A stretch of 64,000 nt of DNA from the NCBI RefSeq assembly GCF_025515205.1, contig NZ_JAOPFX010000004.1:186001-250000 (forward strand), read 5' to 3'. Shown here piece by piece: positions 43,201 to 50,778 of this stretch. This DNA is from Microbacterium fluvii. Its GTDB lineage: Bacteria > Actinomycetota > Actinomycetes > Actinomycetales > Microbacteriaceae. The notes under the pieces were generated by a model. It saw nothing but the letters and a program-made list of their open reading frames with translations, did no database searches and was not told the DNA's origin. A program made the translations under genes and the position numbers. Every line of letters begins with the position of its first letter. Within the stretch, counting starts at the first letter, position 1.

Positions 43201-45579
43201 ACGAACGCCTACTCGGCGTGGGTGCAGGGCACGCAGACGGCGTCGCCGTACCTGAAGTGGACCGACAACGGCGACGGCACGGCCGACTTCACGTGGACCG
43301 TCACGATCGATGAGGCGACTCTTGCGGCCAAGAAGCTCGAGGGCGGCACCCTGTCGGTGTTCACCGTCGGCGCCGGCGGCGTCGTGCAGGCCGTCAACGA
43401 GAAGTCGGTGGCGATCTCGTTCGCCGAGGAGCCCACCACGCCCGAGCCGACGACCCAGGGATCGCTGACGTGGGGCGTGTCGACCTCGTTCGTGAACTAC
43501 ATCACGGGCCCGATCGCGAACGGCACGGCGACCGTGTCGAACGGAGCCACCAAGAGCGCGAACCTGTTCACCTTCGCGCAGGCCGTCGAGGGCACCACGT
43601 ATGACGCGCAGAAGGGCACCGGTGACGTCGCGTACGCCGGCGCGGTGCGCTTCACCGGTCACGGCGGGGCTCTCGATGTCACGATCGCGAACCCGAAGGT
43701 GACCGTCGTCTCGGCGAGCAGGGCCGACCTGTCGGTGACGAGCGGCGGCGCGAGCGTCGTCGTGGCGACCCTCGACCTGAGCAAGGCGACCCGCACGACG
43801 GCAGGCGACGCGGTGACCTTCACCGCGGCCCCCGCCACGCTCACGGCCGAGGGCCTCGAGAAGGTGTTCGGCGGCACTGCTCCCACGAGCGGACTGGATG
43901 CCGTCACCTTCACCATCGGCGTCGCGAGCGTCATCGTGACCCCGGAGGTGCCCTCCACGCCGACCACTCCGTCGAAGCCGAGCACCCCGTCGACGCCGTC
44001 GACCGGTGCCGGAACGAAGACCGAGACGGTGGCCGACGGGTCGCTGCGCTGGGCCATCTCGTCGTCGTTCGTGAACTACGTCACGGGACCCATCGCCAAG
44101 GGCGCCATCACGGTGTCGGGCGGGGCGACCCGCTCCGGCGGCCAATTCCAGTTCGGGCAGGCCACGGGCAGCACCTACGACGCGAAGACGGGCCTGGGCA
44201 CCGTGTCTTATGTCGGCGCCGTGCGCTTCACCGGCCACAGCGGCGTGCTCGACGTCACCGTCGCGAACCCGCAGGTCCGCATCACCTCGGCGACCTCGGC
44301 GACGCTGTACGTCACGAGCGGCGGCTCGCAGGTCGCGTTCGCGACGCTGAACCTCGCCCAGGCGGCCAAGACCACCTCCAACGGCGCGGTCACCTACACG
44401 GCGGCCCCCGCCTCGCTCACGAGCGCGGGTCTCAGCCAGGTGTTCAGCGGTTACTCGACGAGCCTCAACCCGGTGACCTTCACCATCGGCGCGGCGGCCG
44501 CGGCGCCTTCCGGCTCCACCGGAACGGTGGCGGCGGCATCCGCCGATGACGATTCCGACGAGTTGCCGGCCACCCCGCCGGCGACCGAGGGCATCGAGGC
44601 CGACGACGAGACGCTGGCCGCGCTGCAGTCGGGCGAGCAGGTCACGATCAGCGTGCCCGGCTTCGAGCCGAACGAGGAGGACATCAAGATCGTCGTCTAC
44701 TCGACGCCGATCCTGCTCGGCACGGTCACGGCCGATGCCGACGGCGTCGCCACCTGGACCGGCACGCTGCCGGCGACCCTCGAAGACGGCGAGCACACGC
44801 TCACCTTCCAGGGGTCGATCGACCGTGGCATCGTGTTCACGCTCGACCGCGCCGGCGCCGCGGCACTGGGTGCCTGCACCGTCGACGACGCGACGCTGAA
44901 CTGGGGCTTCAAGGAGTCGTTCCGCACCTACATCGAGGGCATCGCCGCCGGTGGCTGGGAGCTCACCGACGTCGCCTACGAGTACCCCGAGTACGTCTGG
45001 ACCGGCGGCACCGGATCGCTCGACCTCGAGGCCAGCACGGGGCTTGTGACCTACGGCGGCGCGATCGAGTTCACCGGCCACGACGGCGCCCTCGACACGA
45101 CGCTGTCGGACTTCCGCCTCGAACTGGCCGGCGACACCGGCTACATCGTGGTCGACGTCTCGGGCACGACGCAGGAGGGCGAAGACGTCACCGCCGAAGA
45201 CGTGCGGTTCGCGCAGTTCGAGCTGGGCGAGCTGACCGTGGCCGACGGTGTGGTCGAGCTGGTCGACCTGCCCTCGACCCTGACCGACGCCGGCGCGGCC
45301 GCCTTCGGCACCTACGCCGCCGGCGAGCAGCTCGACCCGGTCTCGGCCGAGATCCCGGTGCCCGCCGACTGCGAGGTCGTCGTCGCCGCTCCCGCCGAAG
45401 ACGGCGTCGAGGCCGCCCCCGAGCAGACGGATGCCGTCGCCACCTCCGACGAGGGCGCGCCGATCTGGCCCTGGGCCCTGGGCGGACTCGTGCTGGTCGC
45501 CGCGGTCGCCGCCGTGGTCGCGGTGAACGTCGCCCGCCGCCGCAAGGCCGCCGGAGCGGAGGAGCACACGGGCGCCTGA
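40282..45579 (+). CDS. Giant HtaA-domain haem-uptake surface protein
   Basis: 1765 residues. A signal peptide (to ~42, ATPAMA) is followed by a short domain, six PTETSSPE-type octapeptide units (~167-213), six tandem ~137-residue modules (~217-1050, each with SKYTAGKAGFYIQVGWL-like and STWVAD...TVGAGGV segments), and three HtaA domains (~1059-1215, 1253-1412, 1537-1694). The HtaA domains hold F-x-x-Y and FTGHGGALDV-type Tyr and His residues, which in corynebacterial HtaA bind haem. A Pro/Thr spacer and an Ig-like segment separate domains. It ends with a TM helix and RRRK tail, so it is membrane-anchored, reaching through the wall. The GTG has GGAGAG upstream. It is divergent from hmuTUV and probably hands haem to HmuT under iron limitation. 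Confidence 0.9.
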   Translation: MNASSTSTPAPAPTRLKAAIATLISFLLVIAGAITATPAMAAGPSVSAPVVSRDGGAVTVTGQGFAANTTGIYLGVGPAGLAGFYVGAAQLTDTVWIAVGNTDGTTSSGRTAPLADDGSFTVTVTVPAYVDGAEYALYTSKAHGGGFSDTSQNTTTVLSWQAEPEPEPTETSSPEPTETSSPEPTETSSPEPTETSSPEPTETASPEPTETTPAAPESSLTVSQTAGLDPAGATLTITADDYPATATSKYTAGKAGFYIQVGWLADNWRPSEGAASSSRTNAFSTWVADSANTAAPTTWVDNGDGTADATWTITVDKTALDAKKLAGGTLSVFTVGAGGVVSADSEHSVALTWAEPTLEVSQQQNLDPNGTTLTVTGTDYVAAAASKYTAGKAGVYIQVGWLTENWRPSAGAASSARSNAYSTWVADAANTAAPTKWTDNGDGTADFTWTVTIDKATLEAKKLEGATLAVFTVGAGGVIQAANEQSAELSWVSPTLTVSQTADLDPYEQSLTITGSDYLAAAASKYTAGKAGVYIQVGWLTENWRPSAGAASSARSNAYSTWVADTANTAAPTKWTDNGDGTADFTWTVTIDKKTLQAKKLEGATLAVFTVGAGGVVQAVNELSAAIDFADTARLSVSQTEALSPAGDTITVTAENYPATAASKYTGGKAGFYIQVGWLADAWRPSEGAASSARSNAYSTWVADAVNTAAPTKWVDNGDGTADATWTITIDRATLEAKKLAGGTLSVFTVGAGGVVSAASEQAVAISFVTPELTVSQTEGLDPASAEITVTGTGFEATAASKYTAGKAGVYIQVGWLTDAWRPSEGAASSARSNAYSTWVADAANTAAPTKWVDNGDGTADFTWTVTIDKATLEAKKLDGSTLSVFTVGAGGVVQAINETSVEISFVEPKLTVSKTSGLNPDSATITVTGTGYSTAGKGLYGPTAGQPAGVYAQIGWLAETWQPSKGAASSARTNAYSAWVQGTQTASPYLKWTDNGDGTADFTWTVTIDEATLAAKKLEGGTLSVFTVGAGGVVQAVNEKSVAISFAEEPTTPEPTTQGSLTWGVSTSFVNYITGPIANGTATVSNGATKSANLFTFAQAVEGTTYDAQKGTGDVAYAGAVRFTGHGGALDVTIANPKVTVVSASRADLSVTSGGASVVVATLDLSKATRTTAGDAVTFTAAPATLTAEGLEKVFGGTAPTSGLDAVTFTIGVASVIVTPEVPSTPTTPSKPSTPSTPSTGAGTKTETVADGSLRWAISSSFVNYVTGPIAKGAITVSGGATRSGGQFQFGQATGSTYDAKTGLGTVSYVGAVRFTGHSGVLDVTVANPQVRITSATSATLYVTSGGSQVAFATLNLAQAAKTTSNGAVTYTAAPASLTSAGLSQVFSGYSTSLNPVTFTIGAAAAAPSGSTGTVAAASADDDSDELPATPPATEGIEADDETLAALQSGEQVTISVPGFEPNEEDIKIVVYSTPILLGTVTADADGVATWTGTLPATLEDGEHTLTFQGSIDRGIVFTLDRAGAAALGACTVDDATLNWGFKESFRTYIEGIAAGGWELTDVAYEYPEYVWTGGTGSLDLEASTGLVTYGGAIEFTGHDGALDTTLSDFRLELAGDTGYIVVDVSGTTQEGEDVTAEDVRFAQFELGELTVADGVVELVDLPSTLTDAGAAAFGTYAAGEQLDPVSAEIPVPADCEVVVAAPAEDGVEAAPEQTDAVATSDEGAPIWPWALGGLVLVAAVAAVVAVNVARRRKAAGAEEHTGA
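40780..40923 (+). repeat. 24-bp tandem coding repeat (PTETSSPE units)
   Basis: Six copies of a 24-bp unit beginning GAGCCGACCGAG start at 40780, 40804, 40828, 40852, 40876 and 40900. They encode a Pro/Thr/Glu stalk and are prone to copy-number change. Confidence 0.85.
40930..43430 (+). repeat. Six tandem ~413-bp coding modules
   Basis: Modules begin near 40930, 41346, 41758, 42177, 42590 and 43009. Modules 2 and 3 are almost identical in DNA over long stretches (for example 41437-41720 against 41850-42130); module 6 is the most diverged, with an inserted YGPTAGQPAG segment. Confidence 0.85.
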
Positions 45580-45608
45580 GCCCACGGCATCCGCCGCCGC
45601 CGCGCGCT

Positions 45609-45722
45609 GACACCGAAACCCACCTCTCGGTCCGAAACCCTCGGGCTGGGGGTGGGTTTCGGCGTGCACGGCGGGTTTCACCCACGCAGACCAGGGTTTC
45701 AGCGGGTACGCGCGGTTTCGGG
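45609..45722. repeat. GAAACC palindromic intergenic repeat, copy B
   Basis: The 31-bp core (45632-45662) has arms CCGAAACCC/GGGTTTCGG and a 13-nt loop, the reverse orientation of the copy at 24090-24120, sharing ACCCCCAGC in the loop. Extra GAAACC/GGTTTC half-units flank it. It follows the HtaA gene and may terminate it. Confidence 0.65.
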
Positions 45723-45763
45723 CGGCGCGTCAGCTCGCGGGCGGGGGCACGGCCCGGCAGTGG

Positions 45764-45769
45764 GACAAT
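45764..45769 (+). promoter_or_regulatory. Leaderless -10 box of small membrane protein gene
   Basis: GACAAT, 6 nt before the ATG at 45776; no ribosome site is present. Confidence 0.5.
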
Positions 45770-45775
45770 GGACCC

Positions 45776-46111
45776 ATGGCCGATCAGCCGAACTCCCGCC
45801 CGCACATCGAGAAGGTATCGGTGCGCCGTGCGCCCAAGCTCTCGGTGTTCCTGCTGCTCGGGGCGGCCGTCGGCGTCGTCGTCGCGATGATCCTGACGTT
45901 CGCCTTCGGCGGCGGCGAGGTGGTCACCACGAGCGGCGTCACCTACACGCCGCTGCAGGTGTTCGGCTTCCTCGCGCTGTACTGCGTGCCCATCGGCCTG
46001 GCGGTGTTCGGCCTGATCGCCGTCTGGCTCGACCGCCGGGCCGCGCGCCGCGCGCGCGAGGTGCTCGTCGACCACGAGCGCATCCAGGTGACGGACGACC
46101 CCGAGGCCTGA
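45776..46111 (+). CDS. Small two-helix membrane protein
   Basis: 111 residues. Two membrane segments (about 23-44 LSVFLLLGAAVGVVVAMILT and 59-83 LQVFGFLALYCVPIGLAVFGL) are joined by a short Gly/Thr loop, with a charged C-terminal tail (LDRRAARRAREVLVDHERIQV). It resembles conserved Microbacteriaceae proteins sometimes labelled Trk-like, but no ion-transport motif is visible and I assign no function. It is preceded by a leaderless -10 box and is convergent with the next gene (3-nt gap). Confidence 0.75.
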   Translation: MADQPNSRPHIEKVSVRRAPKLSVFLLLGAAVGVVVAMILTFAFGGGEVVTTSGVTYTPLQVFGFLALYCVPIGLAVFGLIAVWLDRRAARRAREVLVDHERIQVTDDPEA

Positions 46112-46114
46112 CCC

Positions 46115-46729
46115 CTACGCCAGTTCGGCGATGATCGGGTTGATCGCGGTGTCGAAAGCCGCGACGTCGCCGCGCAGTCCGTCGGTCACGGCGATCGTGA
46201 GAGCGCCGATCCACCAGACGCCGCGCTGTGTGAGCGGCAGCACCTGCACGTTCAGCTCGAACGAGTGCGCGCGCCGGCCCACCTGCCGCTCGTGCTCGGC
46301 GATCGCGCTGGCGTAGGCGCGATACGAGTGCCCGCCCGAGCGCGCCCCGACATCGCGACGGTAGCGATCGTGCGCCGAGCGGGCGAAGGCGATGGATGCC
46401 GCCGCGTGCGGCGCCGCAGCGGCCACCAGCTGCTCGCAGCCCTCCGAGGCGACGGCGACGAGGGTGTCGAAGCCGTCGACGAGCATGAGCGGTATCGGAG
46501 ACGGGTGCGCCTGCGGCTCGACCGTCATCTCCCAATACGAGCGCCACTGGCGCTCGAGCTCGGCCTGCGCATCGTCGTCGCGCAGCTCGGTCGCGGTGGG
46601 CACACCGCGCAGGTGCGGCAGTTCGTCTGGGGTGCGGATGCCGAGCACCTGGCGCAGATAGAGGGCGACGAGAACGGGCTCGCCCGCATCCTCGCGAATG
46701 AGCCACTCCGGAGAGGCCGCCCCACCCAT
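46115..46729 (-). CDS. Conserved protein of unknown function
   Basis: 204 residues, soluble, Ala/Asp-rich, no signal peptide. Features are an N-terminal EWLIREDAGEPVLVALYLR, a WRSYWEMTVEPQAHPSPIPLMLVDGFDTLV centre and a C-terminal LTQRGVWWIGALTIAVTDGLR. I do not recognise the family. It is divergent from purM and convergent with the small membrane gene. The start at 46729 is supported by TACAAT exactly 6 nt upstream, implying a leaderless mRNA. Confidence 0.7.
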   Translation of the reverse strand: MGGAASPEWLIREDAGEPVLVALYLRQVLGIRTPDELPHLRGVPTATELRDDDAQAELERQWRSYWEMTVEPQAHPSPIPLMLVDGFDTLVAVASEGCEQLVAAAAPHAAASIAFARSAHDRYRRDVGARSGGHSYRAYASAIAEHERQVGRRAHSFELNVQVLPLTQRGVWWIGALTIAVTDGLRGDVAAFDTAINPIIAELA

Positions 46730-46735
46730 GCGGCC

Positions 46736-46788
46736 ATTGTAGGGGCGACGCCCCGCACGGGGATCGGGTCGCTCAGGCCCGGTAGGCT
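46736..46788. promoter_or_regulatory. Divergent leaderless promoters (unknown gene / purM)
   Basis: TACAAT (46736-46741, minus) is 6 nt from the ATG at 46729; TAGGCT (46783-46788, plus) is 6 nt from the purM GTG at 46795. Confidence 0.6.
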
Positions 46789-46794
46789 GTCAGC

Positions 46795-47937
46795 GTGGCA
46801 GCATCCTCCCGCGACGCCTCGGCGAACCCCTACACGGAGGCCGGCGTCGACACCGCCGCCGGCGACCTGGCCGTCGAACTCATGAAGTCGGCCGTTCGGC
46901 GCACCCACGGCCCCGAGGTCCTCGGCGGAGTGGGTGGATTCGCGGGGCTGTTCGACGCCTCCGCCCTGCGTGCCTACGCGCACCCGCTGTTGGCCACCAG
47001 CACCGACGGCGTAGGCACCAAGGTCGCCATCGCCCAGGCGATCGACAAGCACGACTCGATCGGGCGCGACCTGGTGGGCATGGTCGTCGACGACATCGTC
47101 GTGGTCGGCGCCAAGCCGCTGTTCATGACCGACTACATCGCGTGCGGCAAGGTCTTCCCCGAGCGCATCGCCGACATCGTGCGCGGCATCGCCGACGGCT
47201 GCGCCGAGACGGGCACGGCCCTCGTCGGCGGCGAGACGGCGGAGCACCCCGGTCTTCTCGGAATCAACGACTACGACGTCGCGGGGGCGGCGACGGGCGT
47301 CGTCGAAGCCGGTCGCGTGCTGGGCGCCGAGCGCGTGCAGACCGGCGACGTCGTGCTGGCCCTGTCCTCGAGCGGCCTGCACTCCAACGGCTACTCGCTC
47401 GTGCGCCACATCGTCTCGGGCGCCGGCGTGTCCTACGGCGACAACGCCGCCGACTTCGGCACGACGTGGGGTGAGGCGCTGCTCGAGCCCACGCGCCTCT
47501 ACACCGCGCCGCTGCTGCGGCTGATCACCGAGCTCGCCGACGGCGACCGCGACGGCGTGCACGCCCTCAGTCACGTGACCGGCGGCGGCATCGCGGCCAA
47601 CCTCGCCCGCGTGCTGCCCCGAGGCTCGTGGGTCGACGTCGACCGCACGACCTGGTCGCCGCCCCCGGTCTTCCGCGTGCTCGCCGACCTCGGCGGGCTC
47701 GCACTCGAGCAGACCGAGGGCACCTGGAACCTCGGCATCGGCTTCCTCGCGGTCGTCGCGGCCGACAAGGCGGATGCTGCCGCATCCGCTCTCGCGCACG
47801 ACGGCATCGCCGCGTGGCAGGTCGGCGTCGTGAACACGGGCGAGACGCCCGCGGGAGAGTATGAGCAGGGCGCCAAGGGCGTCGACGGCGGCGCGGTGCG
47901 CCTGGTCGGCACCTACGCAGACAACGGAGCGAAGTAA
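46795..47937 (+). CDS. purM: Phosphoribosylformylglycinamidine cyclo-ligase
   Basis: 380 residues, slightly longer than the usual ~350 owing to the C-terminal tail. AIR synthetase hallmarks are YTEAGVDTAAGD near the start, TSTDGVGTKVAIAQ, VGGETAEHPGL, SSSGLHSNGYSLVR and HVTGGGIAANLARVLP. It closes the imidazole ring in step 5 of purine synthesis. The GTG start has no ribosome site; TAGGCT is 6 nt upstream. purF follows after 6 nt, an order opposite to many bacteria where purF precedes purM. Confidence 0.96.
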   Translation: MAASSRDASANPYTEAGVDTAAGDLAVELMKSAVRRTHGPEVLGGVGGFAGLFDASALRAYAHPLLATSTDGVGTKVAIAQAIDKHDSIGRDLVGMVVDDIVVVGAKPLFMTDYIACGKVFPERIADIVRGIADGCAETGTALVGGETAEHPGLLGINDYDVAGAATGVVEAGRVLGAERVQTGDVVLALSSSGLHSNGYSLVRHIVSGAGVSYGDNAADFGTTWGEALLEPTRLYTAPLLRLITELADGDRDGVHALSHVTGGGIAANLARVLPRGSWVDVDRTTWSPPPVFRVLADLGGLALEQTEGTWNLGIGFLAVVAADKADAAASALAHDGIAAWQVGVVNTGETPAGEYEQGAKGVDGGAVRLVGTYADNGAK

Positions 47938-47943
47938 CACCCC

Positions 47944-49410
47944 ATGTGCGGCATCGTCGGAATGGTCGGCAACGGCCCCGTCAACCAGGAGATCTACGAC
48001 GCCCTGCTGCTGCTGCAGCACCGCGGGCAGGATTCGACCGGCATCGCGACGGCCGAGCCCAATGGGGTCTTCCACCTCAACAAGCAGCGCGGGCAGGTCC
48101 GAGAGGCCTTCCGCACCCGCGACATGCGGGGGCTGCTGGGCAACATCGGCCTGGGGCACGTGCGCTACGCGACCAAGGGCACGGCCTCGAGTGAAGAAGA
48201 GGCGCAGCCCTTCTACGTCAACGCGCCCTACGGCATCGTGCTCGTGCACAACGGCAACCTCACCAACACGCGTGAGCTCACCGACGAGCTGTTCCACAAG
48301 GACCGCCGGCACCTGAACACGAGCTCCGACACCGAGCTGCTGGTCAACGTGCTCGCCAACGAGCTGCAGGGCTCGATCTCGGGGCTGCAGCTCGACCCCG
48401 AGCAGATCTTCACCGCCGTCTCGCGCGTGCACGAGCGCGTCGAGGGCTCGTACGCGACGATCGCGCTCGTCGCCGGCTACGGCCTCCTCGCCTTCCGCGA
48501 TCCGTTCGGCATCCGTCCCCTGATCCTCGGCACGCGCCCCGCGCTCGACGGCGAGGGCTACGAGTGGATCGTCGCGAGCGAATCGCTCGTGCTCGAGAAC
48601 GCCGGCTTCGAGATCGTGCGCGACGTCGAGCCCGGCGAGGCCGTGTTCATCAGCATCGACGGCAAGCTGCACACCAAGCAGTGCGCGAAAGACGCCAAGC
48701 TCATGCCGTGCTCGTTCGAGTACGTCTACCTCGCCCGCCCCGACAGCGAGATGAACGGCATCTCGGTCTACGAGGCGCGGCTGCGCATGGGCGAGCGCCT
48801 GGCCGACACGATCGCGAAGTACACCCCGGCCGGCGCCATCGACGTGGTCATGCCGATCCCCGACTCGTCGCGGCCGGCGGCGATGCAGGTGGCCCGCAAG
48901 CTCGGCATCGAGTACCGCGAGGGCTTCTACAAGAACCGCTACGTCGGCCGAACCTTCATCATGCCCGGGCAGGCGGTGCGCAAGAAGAGCGTGCGGCAGA
49001 AGCTCAACGCTATGTCGAGCGAGTTCAAGGGCAAGAACGTGCTGCTGATCGACGACTCGATCGTCCGAGGCACGACCTCGAAGGAGATCATCCAGATGGC
49101 GAGGGATGCCGGCGCCAAGACGGTCACGTTCGCCTCTGCCGCGCCGCCGGTGCGGTACCCGCACGTCTACGGCATCAACATGCCCTCGCGGCACGAGCTC
49201 GTCGCCCACGGGCGCACGATCCCCGAGATCGCGCAGGAGCTCGGCGCCGACTACATGGTCTACCAGGAGATCGACGACCTGAAGGCCGCGATCCTCGAGG
49301 GTTCGCCCGATGTCGAAGACCTCGATATGAGCTGCTTCGACGGCCGCTACGTGACCGGCACCGTCTCCGAGGAGTACCTCGCCTGGGTCGAGGGCACCCA
49401 GGAGTCTTGA
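47944..49410 (+). CDS. purF: Amidophosphoribosyltransferase
   Basis: 488 residues. The mature-type N-terminus is MCGIVG with the glutaminase nucleophile C2 immediately after Met, so no long propeptide is needed. Other marks are LLQHRGQDSTGIA, GHVRYATKG, VLVHNGNLTN and the PRPP loop LLIDDSIVRGTTSKEI. The family is known for a C-terminal Fe-S cluster in some members; cysteines around MPCSFEYVYLARP and DMSCFDGRYVTG fit that. It makes phosphoribosylamine from PRPP and glutamine, the first committed purine step. It is cotranscribed with purM. Confidence 0.97.
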   Translation: MCGIVGMVGNGPVNQEIYDALLLLQHRGQDSTGIATAEPNGVFHLNKQRGQVREAFRTRDMRGLLGNIGLGHVRYATKGTASSEEEAQPFYVNAPYGIVLVHNGNLTNTRELTDELFHKDRRHLNTSSDTELLVNVLANELQGSISGLQLDPEQIFTAVSRVHERVEGSYATIALVAGYGLLAFRDPFGIRPLILGTRPALDGEGYEWIVASESLVLENAGFEIVRDVEPGEAVFISIDGKLHTKQCAKDAKLMPCSFEYVYLARPDSEMNGISVYEARLRMGERLADTIAKYTPAGAIDVVMPIPDSSRPAAMQVARKLGIEYREGFYKNRYVGRTFIMPGQAVRKKSVRQKLNAMSSEFKGKNVLLIDDSIVRGTTSKEIIQMARDAGAKTVTFASAAPPVRYPHVYGINMPSRHELVAHGRTIPEIAQELGADYMVYQEIDDLKAAILEGSPDVEDLDMSCFDGRYVTGTVSEEYLAWVEGTQES

Positions 49411-49429
49411 CCCGGGTCAAGGTCGCCCT

Positions 49430-49491
49430 TCGATACGCGCCACTGCGCGGCGCTACTCAGGAACCGTAGGCCGCGCAGCGGCCGTATCGAG
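49430..49491. repeat. TCGATACG palindromic repeat after purF
   Basis: TCGATACGCGCCACTGCGCGGC (first 20 shown as key: TCGATACGCGCCACTGCGCG) near 49430 pairs with GGCCGCGCAGCGGCCGTATC near 49469-49488, leaving a ~16-nt loop. It probably ends the purMF transcript. The rest of the 315-bp spacer to 49726 is the array described next plus ~45 bp with nothing seen. Confidence 0.65.
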
Positions 49492-49505
49492 ACCCACCCC
49501 ACCTC

Positions 49506-49666
49506 GTTTCGTCTCGCTGCGCTCGCTCAACGCCCGGGGGTTGTCCCCGTCTCGCTGCGCTCGCTCAACGCCCGGGGGTCGTCCCCGTCTCGCTGCGCTC
49601 GCTCAACGCCCGGAACGAACAACCCCGGGCGTTGAGCGAGGGAGCGCAGCGACCGAGACGAAACGT
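49506..49666. repeat. GTTTCGTCTCGCTGC array: three left arms, one right arm
   Basis: GTCTCGCTGCGCTCGCTCAA starts at 49511, 49549 and 49587 (period 38 bp), each followed by CGCCCGG. A single right arm, GGGCGTTGAGCGAG...GAGACGAAAC, occupies about 49627-49662. The family also occurs once at 30862-30945. Confidence 0.75.
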
Positions 49667-49713
49667 CGCGGCCGAAGCGCGCCGGCTCCCAGCCCGTTCC
49701 CCGGGTCGGGCGC

Positions 49714-49719
49714 TAGCGT
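49714..49719 (+). promoter_or_regulatory. Leaderless -10 box of PGPGW protein gene
   Basis: TAGCGT, 6 nt before the ATG at 49726; no ribosome site. Confidence 0.5.
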
Positions 49720-49725
49720 CGGGTC

Positions 49726-50115
49726 ATGTCGTCTGAAACCGCCTCGGCCCTCGAGCGCACCGTGCGCGCAGAGATCGTCGAGGCGGAGCGGCCCGATCGG
49801 CCGATCCGGCGGATGCTGCGCCGCTGCCGCGCGTGGATCGCCCGGCATCCGCGCCTGCAGCACGCCTATCGCGTCGCTGTTGCGATCGTCGGCACCGTGA
49901 TGGTGCTCGGCGGCCTCGTGCTGGTGCCGCTGCCGGGGCCAGGGTGGCTCGTGGTGTTCCTCGGCCTCGCGGTGCTGGGCACCGAGTTCCACTGGGCGCA
50001 CCGCCTGTCGAGCTGGCTCAAGCGCATGCTCGACCGGTTCTGGGCGTGGTGGCACGCCCGGCGCGCGCGCCGGGCGGCGGCGCGCCGAGCGCAGCCGGCG
50101 ACCGTCAGGCGCTGA
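49726..50115 (+). CDS. PGPGW-motif membrane protein (TIGR02611-like)
   Basis: 129 residues. An N-terminal basic region precedes a long hydrophobic hairpin (VAVAIVGTVMVLGGLVLVPLP then GWLVVFLGLAVLGTEF) containing the diagnostic LPGPGW motif at the bend; an Arg/Ala-rich tail follows. This is a widespread small actinobacterial family of unknown function. Its last 11 bases overlap tail-to-tail with the DJ-1/PfpI gene. A leaderless -10 box supports the start. Confidence 0.85.
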   Translation: MSSETASALERTVRAEIVEAERPDRPIRRMLRRCRAWIARHPRLQHAYRVAVAIVGTVMVLGGLVLVPLPGPGWLVVFLGLAVLGTEFHWAHRLSSWLKRMLDRFWAWWHARRARRAAARRAQPATVRR

Positions 50116-50671
50116 CCTTCGCGCCCTCGAGCACCTCGAGGAAGGCCTTCATCCACGTGCCGTTGTCGGGCCAGGCCCGCGCGGTCACGAGGTTGCCGTC
50201 GACGACTCCGCCGCCGTCTTCGAAGACGCCGCCGGCGGTCGTCACGTCGATCGCCAGCTCGGGGTACGCCGACGACGTGCGCCCCGCGAGCACGCCGGCC
50301 GCGGCCAGCAGCAGCGGGCCGTGGCAGGTCGCCGCGACCGGCTCATTGCTCTCGAAGAAGTGCCGCACGATGCGCTGGGCGTCGACGTCGTTGCGGATGT
50401 ACTCGGGTGCGCGGCCGCCGGGCACCACGATCGCGACGTAGGCGGCCGGGTCGACGTCGGCGAAGGCGACATCGGCGTTCCATGTGTGCCCGAGCTTCTC
50501 GGTGTACGTGTCGAAGCCGTCGACGAAGTCGTGCACCACGAACTGCAGCTTGCGCTTCTCCGGGGCGCCGATGTGCACCTCGTACCCGGCCTCCTGCAGC
50601 CGGTGATACGGGTAGAACACCTCGAGGGTCTCGGCGGCGTCGCCGGTGAGGATCAGGATCTTCTCGGTCAT
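50105..50671 (-). CDS. DJ-1/PfpI family protein
   Basis: 188 residues. The nucleophile elbow is AATCHGP with the reactive Cys followed by His, as in PfpI/YhbO proteins; the front part reads ILILTGDAAETLEVFYPYHRL with the glutamate expected to contact the Cys, and VVPGGRAPEYIRND follows. The family includes proteases, glyoxalase III and deglycase-like stress proteins. The ATG at 50671 is chosen on AGAGGA 8 nt upstream and on the family's usual start. It stands alone, divergent from the IclR gene. Confidence 0.87.
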   Translation of the reverse strand: MTEKILILTGDAAETLEVFYPYHRLQEAGYEVHIGAPEKRKLQFVVHDFVDGFDTYTEKLGHTWNADVAFADVDPAAYVAIVVPGGRAPEYIRNDVDAQRIVRHFFESNEPVAATCHGPLLLAAAGVLAGRTSSAYPELAIDVTTAGGVFEDGGGVVDGNLVTARAWPDNGTWMKAFLEVLEGAKVSA

Positions 50672-50766
50672 GGGTCGTTCCTCTCTGAACAGGTGACCCG
50701 ATCCTGCGCGCGGGCGACGGCATCCGCGCACTGAGATTCTCACTCAGCGCGAAACGCGCCCGGATC

Positions 50767-50772
50767 TACACT
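50767..50772 (+). promoter_or_regulatory. Leaderless -10 box of IclR gene
   Basis: TACACT, 6 nt before the ATG at 50779; no ribosome site. Confidence 0.5.
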
Positions 50773-50778
50773 GGCGGC

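Noticed and set aside
40210..45681. An 1823-codon open frame antisense to the HtaA gene
   Set aside because: It mirrors a GC3-rich repetitive gene; its translation is Arg/Gly/His-rich with no domain, while the plus strand has signal peptide, HtaA domains and a TM anchor.
49506..49666. CRISPR array or mobile-element end
   Set aside because: The 38-bp period has no variable spacers, no cas genes, and no transposase or target duplication is visible; it is an intergenic palindromic repeat array.
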